A stretch of 64,000 nucleotides of DNA from Zoroaster sp. YZ-2022 (GCA_029582265.1 CM055817.1:24681023-24745022); one strand, 5' to 3'. Counted from the first letter of the stretch, positions 22,787 to 33,510 are shown. The notes: generated by a model from the letters alone, not told the origin. Numbers and translations are program-made.

Positions 22787-25700
22787 ATGAATGTGAAGGA
22801 GCTGACCGAGCTGGGAAGGAAATCCTTCGAGTTTATGTGGTGATGACTTACTAGCCTTTGTCAGGGAAGAGAGAGATAGGCAGGATAGGCGGGAGAATGA
22901 GTTGCGGGCGCATCAGAATGAGGCTAGGGCAGAGAAGGAACGGTTGGATAGGGATGAGAGGGCTTACCAGTTAGAGTTGCGTAGGCAGGAAATGGCAATT
23001 CTAGAGTTGAAGCTCAAGACATATGAAACAAAAGTAAGTGAAGGTAGTGCAGATTCAGATAGTAAGTTAGGGAATAGTAAGCTTAAGGCTCGTGCCCCTA
23101 AGTTACCACCTTTTGATGACTCTAAAGATGATGTCGATGCATATACTTACAGCGGTATGAAAGGTACGCTGTTAGTCAGGACTGGCCCAAGACAGACTGG
23201 GCCATAAACTTAAGTGCTTTGTTAAAGGGTAAGGCACTAGAGGTGTATGCTAGGCTAGATGTAGAAGGTGCTAAAGAGTATCAGGTACTTAAAACTGCTC
23301 TCCTTAAGAGATACAGGATGACAGAAGATGGCTTTAGACTCAAGTTTCGTACAGCTAGACCTGAACAAGGCGAGACACCAACTCAGTTTGCTATTAGACT
23401 AGATAATTTAATGTCGCGGTGGGTCGACTTGGCCGCCATCAAAAAGTCATACGAAGGGTTGTCAGACTTACTACTTCGGGAACAATACATAAATGGGTGT
23501 AATAGGGAGTTAAGTCTCTTCCTCAAAGAAAGAAAACCCCCGAGTATTAGGGAAATGTCAAAATTAGCAGAGCAGTATACAGAAGCACATGCAGGTCTCT
23601 TTGCGGCACCTGCAGATCATCGGAACCCTTACCGACGACCTCATCAACAAATACCACAGCCCTCAAACAACCGAAGTCAAGCAGATAACGGCAAAGGAAC
23701 TCCTAAAGAAGCACAACCTAACTACCCAAAAAATAAGCCTTCATACTTCTCGAGTAGGATGTGCTACTCATGTGGTAAAACTGGGCATATTGCTAGGGAC
23801 TGTAGAAGTACTAGGTCTATGAGTCGTGGTTATAATAATAGGAACAGCTACAATTTTACTAAGGTAGCAGGTATGGTAAATGATGTTGGCTTTATGCAAG
23901 AGCAGGTACCAGTACGTAATGCTAGCCAGGATAATTTTCAGAAATCCGAATTAGGTCAGAATTGGGATGAGTCGTAGTAAGTGTGGTAGAGGTAATAGTC
24001 GGGTATCCATAGAAGCAGAAACAGTAGCTTGTGTGTTAACGCCCACTGAAAGATTATTTGATTGCTGTATTAAGGACAATCAGGTTACTTTGAATTGTGG
24101 CCATGTGTTGCCTCTTATGAGTGCAGCATGTAAGGAGTTGTCTGAACGTATGCCTGTAGTGAGGGGACAGATAGGAGATAGGATACTTACTGTATTAAGA
24201 GACAGTGGTTGTAGTAGCGTAGTAGTTCGTCAAGATTTAGTCAAACCAAGCAGCTTGACAGGGCAGAATAAGATGTGTGTTTTGATCGATGGTTCAGTTA
24301 GAAAAGCCCCAGTTGCGAATGTATACCTTAATACTCCTTTCTTTGTTGGTCAAACTGAAGTTCTTTGCATGCAGGATACCTTATACGATGTCATTGTAGG
24401 CAACATAGCTGCAGCCAGGCCACCAGAAGATCCTGACCGACATTGGTGTTATAACAGCCATAAACAATCACAAGGTCAGCAAGCAGTTGTGCAGACTCAA
24501 GCAGTACAGACGCGAGCGCAAAAACAAACTACAGAGAAGCCACTCAAGAAACTTAAGGTTCCAGAAGCAATACCTGATATACAGAAGGATGACTTCATTA
24601 GAGCCCAACAGAATGATCCAAGCTTAAACAGGACACGTGAGTTAATTTCGATGAAAGAAGAAAGAACCAACAGTGGAGGAGGAAGGTCAAGGTTTATTGA
24701 ATCAAAGGGCCTAATGTATCGGAAGTTTGAATCTCCACAGGTTGAACATGGTAATGTCTTTCTTCAGTTGGTTGTGCCAAGAGAACATCGCTCGCATGTT
24801 ATGAAGATAGCCCACGAATCCAGCCTGGGAGGTCACCAAGGAATCAAACGAACAACATACAAGATCACTACCAATTTTTATTGGCCAGGAATCCAGGCAG
24901 ATGTGAGGAGATTTTGCAAATCATGTGACATCTGTCAGCGAACAATATACAAGGGTAGGGTGAGCAAAGCACCACTCGGGAGTATGCCATTGATTGAAGT
25001 ACCATTTGATCGGGTTGCCATAGATATCATCGGACCAATCAAACCATCTACCGAAAGGGGACATCGCTATATACTCACATTAGTGGATTATGCAACCAGA
25101 TACCCTGAGGCAGTGCCATTGTTGAGTATTGAAACTACACGGGTAGCAGAGGCGATGGTTGATGTTTTTAGTAGAGTGGGCATACCGCGTGAGATACTTA
25201 CAGATCAGGGGTCGCAATTTACATAGGGCCTAATGAGAGAAGTTAGCCGATTACTATCCATCAGACAACTCACAACCACCCCATATCACCCGGCATGCAA
25301 CGGGCTTGTTGAAAGGTTCAATGGGACCCTCAAACAGATGCTCAAAAGAATGTGCTCAGAGAAACCGAGAGACTGGGACAGGTTCATCGGCCCATTGTTA
25401 TTCGCTTACAGGGAAGTACCACAAGCAAGTCTAGGGCTCTCATCTTTTGAATTATTGTATGGCAGGGCTGTCCGAGGGCCTATGGTGATATTGCGAGAGT
25501 TGTGGTCTGGAGAAGTGAACACACCAGAAGTCAGGTCTACATACCAGTATATCTTGGACCTGAGAGAAAGACTGGAGAACACGTGCAAAATGACCCAGGA
25601 TGCATTGAAAGATGCTACGAAGAGAACACAGAAATACTACAACCGAAAGACCAGCCCAAGAAACATCAAGGTGGGAGATAAAGTTTTGCTTCTTCTTCCG

Positions 25701-27404
25701 ACGGATCAAAACAAACTGCTTATGCAATGGAAGGGGCCATTCACAGTTCTAGAGAAACGGGGATCGTTAGATTACAACATAGAGATGGGTGGAGGAAACA
25801 AAACCTTTCATGTCAACATGCTGAAGAAGTATATAGACAGGAGGATCCGAGAGAATCTTCTTCAGACAGTAATGACACTATTCAAACATGCGGTGTCATT
25901 GAATGCGTGTCCGTTGCCGTCATCCAAGACGACGTGTCGGAGGATGCACCATAGAACCAGCATAGAGACAATCGAACTACCTGTTATGACAAGCACAGAA
26001 ACAATAGACGATATAAAGATCTACAAAGAACTGTCTCAAATACAACATCAGCTGAAGAGAATCTTGTGTAACTACAAAGACATTTTAACAGACCTACCGG
26101 GAACGACAGATGTAGCAGAGCACGAAATCAGACTGACCTCTGACCAGCCTCTCCGGTTGAAACCGTATCCACTTCCTTACGCACTGCGGGATACTGTCAA
26201 GTCCGAAGTCAAGAGTATGCTTGACATGAACATTATAGAACCATCTGATTCTCCATACTCCAGCCCTGTGGTGTTAGTTGGTAAGAAAGATGGTAGTACG
26301 AGGTTCTGTATTGATTTTCGGCGATTGAACAAAATAACGGTGTTTGACGCAGAACCCATGCCTAACTCGGAGAAATCTTCGTCAAGCTGGCAAAAGATAA
26401 CTTTTTCACCAAAATAGACCTCACCAAAGGATATTGGCAGATACCAGTGAAGCAGGGAGACAGAGTTAAGACAGCACTCGTAACACCAGATGGACTTTAC
26501 CAATTTCGTAAGATGCCATTTGGCCTAATCAATGCTCCGGCGACATTCAGTCGGTTAATGCGAACCATACTACGGGACATTGAACACGTTGATAACTACA
26601 TCGATGATATTTTGATTCACACTCCAAGCTTCGAAGAGCACCTCCATGTCATTAACATAGCTCTCCGGAAGCTAAGAGATGCAAAACTAACAGCTAGACC
26701 AAGTAAATGCATGATGTGTTATCAGAAGATAGAATTCCTTGGGCACATGGTAGGAAAAGGAGAGTTAGCACCTCATGAAGAAAAACTTGAAAAGATACAG
26801 AAAGCCGCACAACCCCAAACCAAGAAACAACTCAGATCATTTCTAGGTTTGGCAGGCTACTACAGACAGTTTATCCCAAACTTTGCTGCTATCGCCTGCC
26901 CACTTACAGACAAAACAAAAAGCAAAGAGCCCAACAAGATTGAATGGGGTGAGAACCAGGAACGAGCTTTCCAGACACTCAAAGATAGACTCACCAGATC
27001 ACCGATTCTCCATCTTGCAGATATTGAAAAACCATTCGTCCTACGAACAGATGCGTCCAATACGGGATTGGGGGCTGTTCTCCTTCAACAGGATAGTGAT
27101 CAGCTGTTTCCGGTAGCATATGCGAGCCAGAAGCTGCTACCACGAGAGGTTAACTATTCTGTGATGGAACGAGAATGTTTGGCTGTTGTCTGGGGCATTA
27201 AGAAGTTTCAAAAGTTTCTCAATGGTAGAGTTCACTTTGCAAACTGATCATGAACCACTTGTATACATGCAGAAGGCAAGAGTTGTGAATAGTCGAGTGA
27301 TGAGGTGGGCCTTGGCGTTGCAACCTTACAAAATCAGAGTGGAAGCGATCAAGGGTGTAGATAACGTCGGCGCAGACTACTTCAGCAGAAGTTGCTCCAA
27401 TTAG
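22787..27404 (+). pseudogene. Gag-pol of copy 2, broken
   Basis: It is colinear with copy 1 and nearly identical, including both gag frame breaks. Further damage is private to this copy: a 2-bp loss near 23,973 between gag and protease; a TAG stop at 25,224-25,226 within the integrase core after DQGSQFT; a 1-bp loss near 25,840; a 2-bp loss near 25,951; a 1-bp loss near 26,372 in the RT; and a 2-bp loss near 27,230 in RNase H. The YIDD motif and most catalytic residues remain but lie in separate frames. Many differences are 1-2 base deletions, so consensus errors should also be considered. Confidence 0.9.
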
Positions 27405-27456
27405 GATGATATAACAAGTTTTCATTGTTTCCAGCAAAATGTGATACATTTCGCTT

Positions 27457-27472
27457 GAAGAAAGGGGTAAAA
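27457..27472 (+). promoter_or_regulatory. Polypurine tract before LTR 3
   Basis: GAAGAAAGGGGTAAAA immediately precedes LTR 3, as it does LTR 2. Confidence 0.85.
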
Positions 27473-28931
27473 TGTCATGATTTACTTGATTTATGTTATT
27501 GTAAAATGCTGTAAATAGTCAACACTCCATTTAAATTGTTTGCATTAGGTTTATCAGTAGCTTGGGCTAGTTGTATAGGCCAACATAGTTTGTTTTTTGT
27601 TCTTTCAGTTAAGTCACATAATAGACAGTGTGAACACAAATCCTTACCCACGTCAGAGATCTTGCAAAGCAGATTACAATAGAGGACCATAGTTTTTCTT
27701 TACAAGAGTGTGAGGAATTTGTGATAGCAAGGCAGAGGTTTATGCAAATAAATTCTTATGGTTTAAAAGGTTTGATAGTGAGGCAGGGTTTTATGCAAAT
27801 AGCAAGACAGGGGTATGTAGGTTTTGGGCTTAGTTCAGAGAGATCACCATGAGACAGCAACGAAGCAACTTGTGTTTTTTTCCCACTCTGTCAGCTGCTG
27901 GTGCAGTCATTTTAGCAAGTCTGCTATCAAGGAGGGCTCAAATTAGGGCCAGGTAAATTAAAGAAAACTTAGTGATTTTGCCTGTGTGGCAACAAAATAT
28001 TTATTTGCTGTGTGCACCACCAACTATTAATGGTGAATTTTAAACCGGGCAGAGTGGAGAACAAGAAATTAGATAAGCAAGATCTTATGAAGAAAAGCTG
28101 TAAGTAGAAATTATTTGTTGAATTTTCAAATTGCAAGAATTCACATTGGATTATAAAGTATGTATTTCATAAGAGATTTCAAGATGAGTTTAACAGAACA
28201 AAATGTGCTTTACCCTTGAACCAAGCTGTGTATTAATGATATTAACAATATTGATTGATTGTGAATTTAGTTGGCAAAAGATATTTATCTTGCAAAGTTA
28301 TAAAAATTATGCAGCCTCCCCCATTCATGTAAATAGGCCTATATCAGATTTTTGGATTATTTTTATTTTGTGATGTGATGTAGATGGCCAATTAGTGGAG
28401 GTATGAGAAACTGTTCACTACATTGATAGATTGAGAATAACGGGCTTGGGCGACGAAGACATCTACACCATTTTGCCTGTCAACTCGACGGACTCCTAAA
28501 CAACTATTTGAACGGCAGAAGACACCAAATTTTGAACTGTACACGTGGCTCTACTAATTTTCTATAACCCGATGAGTAGTGGTGGTGGTAGTGGTATTAT
28601 TTTCATTTAATATGCTAGAAATTATATATTTGGGGAAATATTTTGAATATTTTATACTCTAAGATTTCACATTTTGAAGATATGATATTTTGAATATTGA
28701 ATAATAATAATAATAATAAAGATTTGTAGCGCGCACAGTGGCAAAAGAATTGATTTTTTAAATATAGTTGTCAATGTTCCAGCTGGACTGATTGTAGTAT
28801 TTGTACCAATTGACGTATTCAGTTGATAATAATAATCTAAGAAGTTTGTGTAGTTTCGTTTCCGTATTTTCTTTTATGATTGTTCGTCTCTCCATCTTGA
28901 CTATATCACCTTTAGCAAAAATAGCCTGACA
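27473..28931 (+). repeat. LTR 3 (right) of Gmr1-like array
   Basis: 1,459 bp, TGTCA to TGACA, with the shortest AAT run of the three LTRs. It is followed by GTGGA, the right-hand target duplication. Confidence 0.93.
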
Positions 28932-28936
28932 GTGGA

Positions 28937-29380
28937 TGTTTGGCAGAATTGGGCTTCATATACGTCTGTCTGTATTATATCTCAGAATTGGGCTTGACGA
29001 AATCCAAGATGGCGGCGGTATAGCAACACGTGCAAAACGTTATTTTCCAGCGTCGGTAAAAATGAAAAATTCCAGTTCTCTTCCACAATATATATATAAC
29101 TCCCATATATATTTGAACCTATATTTTCCTAATTTTCCTTATTGACTGGATTATTTTTGTTTATTTTATTTATTTAAGTAATTATTTATTCTTGTTGCTC
29201 TTGTTTATACTTTTTCTGGAAGTTCAATTCATTTATTAGCCTCTTTTATATGGTGACTGAGTCCGTTGAACTTGAGACATCTCTTGTTATCCCTCACCAA
29301 CTTGCCTTATAGTTTTTAAGTTTTTAAATTTGTTTTCATTATTGAAATAATTTTTATTAATATTTATATCTATTCTTGAA

Positions 29381-29436
<56 letters not shown>

Positions 29437-29495
29437 TTATATCCTATTTCAAGCTTGGATAGACAGGCTTTCGAGCCACAGTGCTTGAGTACACT
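28937..29495 (-). mobile_element. Probable 5' part of the split Penelope-like element
   Basis: It lies just right of the array and would join 14,704 if the array were removed. Near 29,466-29,492 the minus strand reads CAAGCACTGTGGCTCGAAAG, a stem followed by GAAA. This resembles the hammerhead-type motif near Penelope-like element starts, but a proper CUGANGA box is absent. A (TA)n run occupies about 29,390-29,433. Assignment to the Penelope copy rests on position and this weak motif. Confidence 0.35.
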
Positions 29496-30244
29496 TTTGT
29501 CTATGGGTTGCCTTTGTTTGTCCTTATTCCTTTCTCCCCTTCCACCCATCCCTACCCAATACCTACCCTATCCCTATTCCTCTCTCCCCTTCCATCCCCA
29601 TCCAATCCATCGCCATCCCACCCTGCATCATAGTCATTCCAACTTGTTTCCATTACATTCATGTACTTGTACTTGTATTATTAATGTGTTACATTGCGTT
29701 TAATTTTTATTCAAGGAAAGTGTTTGTATGTATGTTGTTTGTACTTTGATATATGGCCGAATAAGTAGTGGTGGTGGTGGTAGTAGTAACAAAAAGAAGA
29801 GTGGCCGAAAATCTTTCCAAAGACTCCTCTTGGAGATCACAAACGGAGTTGTAGTTACAGTCAATAATTGTGTTTTTTTTTGTCAACTCCTAATGAAATA
29901 AATTTAAACCACGGCGAGCGGAAATTTATCGGAACAGGTGAAAACACACACTGCAATTCTCGGTGAACGTTAGTCCGAGTGTGTGTTAAAAAGATGAAAT
30001 CTCGCCCTCTAGCGAGATATGCGAAAACTGTGCATATTCAACGGCTGTTGCATGTCGCGATAATTCAGCCAGGATAAGTAAATAAAGTCCCTACAGGCCT
30101 ATAATCCTTTAGCTGAGCACAAAAGACCCTTTACTAATGAATAGATCTCAAATAGCTCTTATTGTTAACACAGACTTGACTGACGCCTCAGCTGTCTTTT
30201 GTTCACAACTGCAGCCACTATAATGAGCTCTGCTTGGCTGGGCT
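29496..30244. other. Non-coding, pyrimidine-rich then mixed
   Basis: A C/T-rich tract with repeated CCCTATCC/CCCATCC words covers about 29,530-29,620, and a GGT-rich tract lies near 29,767-29,790. No gene is seen. Confidence 0.4.
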
Positions 30245-30424
30245 ACAATCCCGGTCAAATCTCGCTGCCCCCCTTCCCCTCCCCGGCCCCCTGACAATGT
30301 TGGCTCTCATTCCAAGGTCTGTGCTGTGGCTGGAGATAACAACATTGGTGGGGGGAGCGGGGAGCGGGGAACAGGGGAGGGTATGTTTATTGTCACGTGT
30401 CCCAACTATTTTGGCCGGGATTGT
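30245..30424 (+). repeat. Flanking direct repeat A, left copy
   Basis: 180 bp, beginning ACAATCCCGG and ending CCGGGATTGT, so it has its own perfect 10-bp inverted termini. A near-identical copy in the same orientation lies at 31,947-32,127. The pair brackets the long inverted-repeat element between them. Confidence 0.85.
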
Positions 30425-30705
30425 CTGAATTCCCTTGTAGTATTTGTGAGCGACATGCCCATTTTATCAATGCGCTTCTTGCCTGTCTTTGTGAATTTTA
30501 TTTTATTTTATTATTACAGTAGTACTATTATTTTTTCCCTGGAGGGGTGTTTGGTTTTGTTTCCCAAACATGAAATGCCATCCAAAGGTTGAATTAAAGA
30601 ACATTTATTTTGGGGAAAAATAATATTGTAGATTTACCCAAACGTGTGGTAAGTACTGTATGCTCAGTGTTTCCCGAGTTCTGCGGAGAAAAACACACAA
30701 TTGTT

Positions 30706-30781
30706 TTACACGGGTGGGATTCGAACCAACGATCACCGCGTTCCAACGCACATGTCTCAACCACTACACCACCATGGTACC
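30706..30781 (-). other. tRNA-like module 1 with A and B boxes
   Basis: The minus strand has an A-box-like TGGTGTAGTGG (about 30,761-30,771) and a perfect B box GGTTCGAATCCC (30,716-30,727) at tRNA-like spacing. An acceptable anticodon stem-loop cannot be drawn, so it is tRNA-derived rather than a tRNA gene. Confidence 0.65.
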
Positions 30782-31335
30782 CGCTGAAGAGTACATTAAG
30801 GTTGAATTAAAGAACATTTAACTGTACAATAAAGAAGGAGACTCACTCCCTTGAAGAGGTTTATATGTTGTTTGTGTATCCTAATACGCTTTTCGCGTTG
30901 AACACGAACTCTCTTTTAAGTGATAACATGTTTCTGGGTGCAATTTTATTCATTCATAAGAATATTAGTTCAGAAAATATTGTTTAAGGACGATGCATGG
31001 CTGCGATGCGCTTGCGCGCAAAACACAGATGATCAGAACTTTATTGTAGGGTGCACCGTACACGGTTCACCATGACGGTTCACCATGCCATTTTTGTCCA
31101 TAAGTTCCCAAAAGAGAGTTTGTGTTCAACGCGAAAAGCACATTAGGATACACAAACAACATACAAGCCTCTTCAATTTGATTTCATCCCCTCATTCCGT
31201 TATTTTGACGAAATATCCAACGGTGATCCATCGATACCAAAATAGAAAGGAAGGGAGTGACTCTCCTTCTTTATTGTCCAGTGGTGAACCGTGGTTACAT
31301 TATCCATCGACATATGAACTGGGGTATTGTCGGCG

Positions 31336-31412
31336 GATACCACGGTGGTATAGTGGATAAGACACCTGCTGTGGAACGCGGGGATCATAGGTTCGAGTCC
31401 TACCCTAGTAGA
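31336..31412 (+). other. tRNA-like module 2
   Basis: A-box-like TGGTATAGTGG (31,346-31,356) and B-box-like GGTTCGAGTCC (31,390-31,400). It is the most divergent of the three modules and sits in the extra unit of the right arm. Confidence 0.6.
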
Positions 31413-31573
31413 ATTATTGTGATTTTTGTCCGCAGCACTCGGAAAACTCAGAGTATACAGTGCTTATCACACATTAGGGTAAAATCAACAATAATATTGT
31501 ATTATTTTTGTTTTAAATGTTGTTGTATTTTTCCCAATGTTCTTTAATTCAACCTTACTGTCCATTTCAGCGT

Positions 31574-31650
31574 GTACCGCGGTGGTGTAGTTGTTGAGAC
31601 ACGTGAGTTGGAACGCGGTGATCGTAGGTTCGAATCCCACCCGTGTAAAG
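31574..31650 (+). other. tRNA-like module 3
   Basis: A-box-like TGGTGTAGTTG (31,583-31,593) and B box GGTTCGAATCC (31,627-31,637). It is the inverted partner of module 1. Confidence 0.65.
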
Positions 31651-31946
31651 CAATTGTGTGTTTTTCTCTGCAGCACTCGGAAACACTGAGTATACAGTAC
31701 TTATCACACGTTGGGGTATATCTGCAATAATATTTTTCCGCAAAATAAATGTTCTTTAATTCAACCTTTGGATGCCATTTCATGTTTGGGAAACAAAACC
31801 AAACACCCCTCCAGGTAAAAAATAATAGTACTACTGTAATAATAAAATAAAATAAAAAACTGAAATAAAATACAGTTCACAAAGACAGACAAGAAGCGCA
31901 TGGATAATATGGGCATGTCGCTCACAAATACTACAAGGGAATTCAG

Positions 31947-32127
31947 ACAATCCCGGTCAAATCTCGCTGGCCCCCGCCCCCCCCCCCGGCCCCCTGACAA
32001 TGTTGGCTCTCATTCCAAGGTCTGTGCTGTGGCTGGAGATAACAACATTGGTGGTGGGAGCGGGGAGCGGGGGACAGGGGAGGGTATGTTTATTGTCACG
32101 TGTCCCAACTATTTTGGCCGGGATTGT
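31947..32127 (+). repeat. Flanking direct repeat A, right copy
   Basis: 181 bp, same orientation as 30,245-30,424, with the same 10-bp inverted termini. The C/G-rich part near 31,970-31,990 differs slightly between copies. Confidence 0.85.
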
Positions 32128-32204
32128 AGGCCCTCCAGAAGCCCAGATTATGTTGATTGGCAGGTACTCTATTGTTACGTCATTAGGACTCACAAAAGAC
32201 CGAT

Positions 32205-32285
32205 TAGGAGGCCAGGTAACCTGGGCCTGGCTGGGCTTCTCAAAGGCTTGGCTGTACCAAGACTTTGGCCTGCCTCCCTATACAT
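32205..32285 (+). repeat. Short repeat, inverted match at 33,655-33,738
   Basis: CTGGGCTTCTCAAAGGCTTG and the following bases recur on the opposite strand near 33,665-33,705, giving an inverted pair that brackets the MITE and HYR exon region. Confidence 0.6.
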
Positions 32286-32796
32286 ACTGTAGCACTAGCA
32301 GGGTTTTTCGTGAAGGCAATGTAAACGGATTCACAGAGATGATGACAACCGAAATTCCACATTATATATAATCATAGCAGTGCACTGCTATGCTTAGTGT
32401 TTATTATACTAACCACCCCACTGTAGGTTTTTACCCAATATCTGGGTAAGAATTTTATGGGTAAACTTTGGTTTCGGTTAACCATTTAACAAGTTTCTAA
32501 ACGGTTGGTGCCGTTTCGGTCGGTTAATTCCGTCCTAGCACTAGATTGGTTAACCTGCAATGGTTACATTCACCATAAGTCACGGCAGCCGCGTATATTT
32601 GTTGGGCTTCGGCGGCCTTCCTGACGAGCGGCTGTCACGAACGCCGGACGGCCAGATCCATTTTGGCTAAATCTACCTGCCCGCAACCTGGGATTGCTCA
32701 CTCTCGCGCTATCACAGCAACTCATTATGATAGATATGTGGTTCAGCAGTTGAGTGGGAGATAAAGTATTCATTATGATCTTTCGTCAGAAGAGTA

Positions 32797-33017
32797 CTCT
32801 CTTAATGTAAAAGAGTGAAAAGCACTCTTTCAAAGAGCTATATGGTGGACAAGTCTTTTTGGAGTGGATAAAGAGTAAAATTGGTGGTGTATAAAGAGTG
32901 AATTGGTAGCCTTTTACTGTATTTTTCAATCGAATCAGAGTGGGTTTTCACTCCAAAAAAGACTTGTCCGCCGTATAGCTCTTTAAAAGAGTGGTTTTCA
33001 CTCTTTTAAATTAAGAG
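32797..33017. mobile_element. MITE with TA target duplication
   Basis: 221 bp. The ends are inverted repeats of about 70 bp (left CTCTCTTAATGTAAAAGAGT; right end its near complement). TA dinucleotides flank it at 32,795-32,796 and 33,018-33,019. The paralogous unit 2 shows the same site without the element (33,187-33,194), confirming insertion. TA target choice fits a Tc1/mariner-type transposase. The element has no coding capacity. Confidence 0.8.
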
Positions 33018-33105
33018 TACATTGGCTGTAATAATGTAATGTATACTACTGAATCTCATTCATGAATTGTTTTCTCTAAATTTACAACCCCTGTGGCTCC
33101 CGCAG

Positions 33106-33159
33106 ATACCACTCCACCAGTACTTAACGGATGTCCGACAGGGACCATCAATCGGACCA
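33106..33159 (+). pseudogene. Truncated duplicate of the HYR exon start
   Basis: After a possible AG acceptor at 33,104-33,105 it encodes DTTPPVLNGCPTGTI, nearly the same as the full exon at 33,255, and then runs into the duplicated intron. Only the first strand region of the HYR fold is present. The frame happens to stay open through the intron into the full exon. Confidence 0.6.
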
Positions 33160-33252
33160 CAGTCATTATGATCTTTCGCCAGAAGAGTATTGGCTATAAT
33201 GTAATGTCTAAAGCTGAATCTCATTCATTACTTTTTTTCTCTAAATTTACAG

Positions 33253-33510
33253 TAGATACCACTCCACCAGTACTTCACGGATGCCCAACAGGAACCATCT
33301 TTCGGACCATACCTTCCGGATCAACATCAGTGTATGTGACATGGATTCCTCTAACTGCAACTGACAACTCCGGGGCCACTCCTACTGTGGTGGTTTCACC
33401 AAGAGGTCCAGGACTCTTTACTGCAGGAGATTATACCATCACGTACGCAGTAACAGATGGATCCAGCAACACAGCCAATTGTTCATTCATTGTGCTAATT
33501 GTACAAGAAG
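33253..33510 (+). CDS. HYR domain exon, phase 1-1, host gene fragment
   Basis: The 258-base exon runs from the acceptor TTTACAG to the donor AAG-GTATGA. Both junctions are phase 1, the symmetrical type linked with exon shuffling. It encodes one complete hyalin repeat of about 85 residues: DTTPPVLHGCP at the start, VTWIPLTATDNSG in the middle, and TYAVTDGSSNTANCSFIV at the end, with two Cys. HYR modules have an immunoglobulin-like fold and occur in extracellular adhesion proteins such as hyalin. No further exon of this gene was recognised to the right. The phase-1 signal-peptide exon at 9,906-9,984 is a candidate upstream exon. Confidence 0.82.

Larger units (their letters stand above)
14705..28936 (+). 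mobile_element. Tandem Gmr1-like gypsy array, three LTRs, two internals
   Basis: Three near-identical LTRs of about 1.46-1.47 kb alternate with two internal regions of about 4.9 kb, all in one orientation. The outer ends are flanked by the same 5-bp sequence GTGGA (14,705-14,709 and 28,932-28,936). The whole block therefore behaves as one insertion that later became a tandem, most simply by unequal crossing-over between LTRs. Each LTR begins TGTCA and ends TGACA. Pol order is PR-IN-RT-RH, which is unusual for Ty3/gypsy and known from the Gmr1 group of deuterostome elements. Confidence 0.93.
30425..31946. repeat. Long inverted-repeat (foldback) element with tRNA-like modules
   Basis: The left end starts CTGAATTCCC and the right end is its complement GGGAATTCAG. 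The left arm (30,425-30,918) pairs with the right arm (about 31,108-31,946). The right arm is longer because it carries one extra module of roughly 210-250 bp. Modules are bounded by the 18-base word GGTTGAATTAAAGAACAT and each contains a tRNA-like segment. The unpaired centre is about 190 bp. No protein-coding capacity is seen, so it would be non-autonomous if mobile. Confidence 0.8.
32771..33163 (+). repeat. Tandem duplication unit 1 (intron plus 5' HYR exon)
   Basis: From CATTATGATCTTTCG this unit matches the sequence starting at 33,164, including the intron end and the first ~55 bases of the HYR exon. Unit 1 differs by the MITE insertion at 32,797-33,017 and by an extra segment before its AG. 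Exon homology in unit 1 stops near 33,159, so its HYR exon is a truncated duplicate. Confidence 0.8.

Noticed and set aside
30706..31650. Three segments looking like tRNA genes
   Set aside because: A and B boxes are good but acceptor and anticodon stems do not pair properly. They sit in repeated modules, so they are tRNA-derived repeats.
30245..32127. Composite repeat as an ordinary LTR element (TRIM)
   Set aside because: The terminal repeats lack TG...CA, no primer-binding site or polypurine tract is seen, and the interior is a palindrome.
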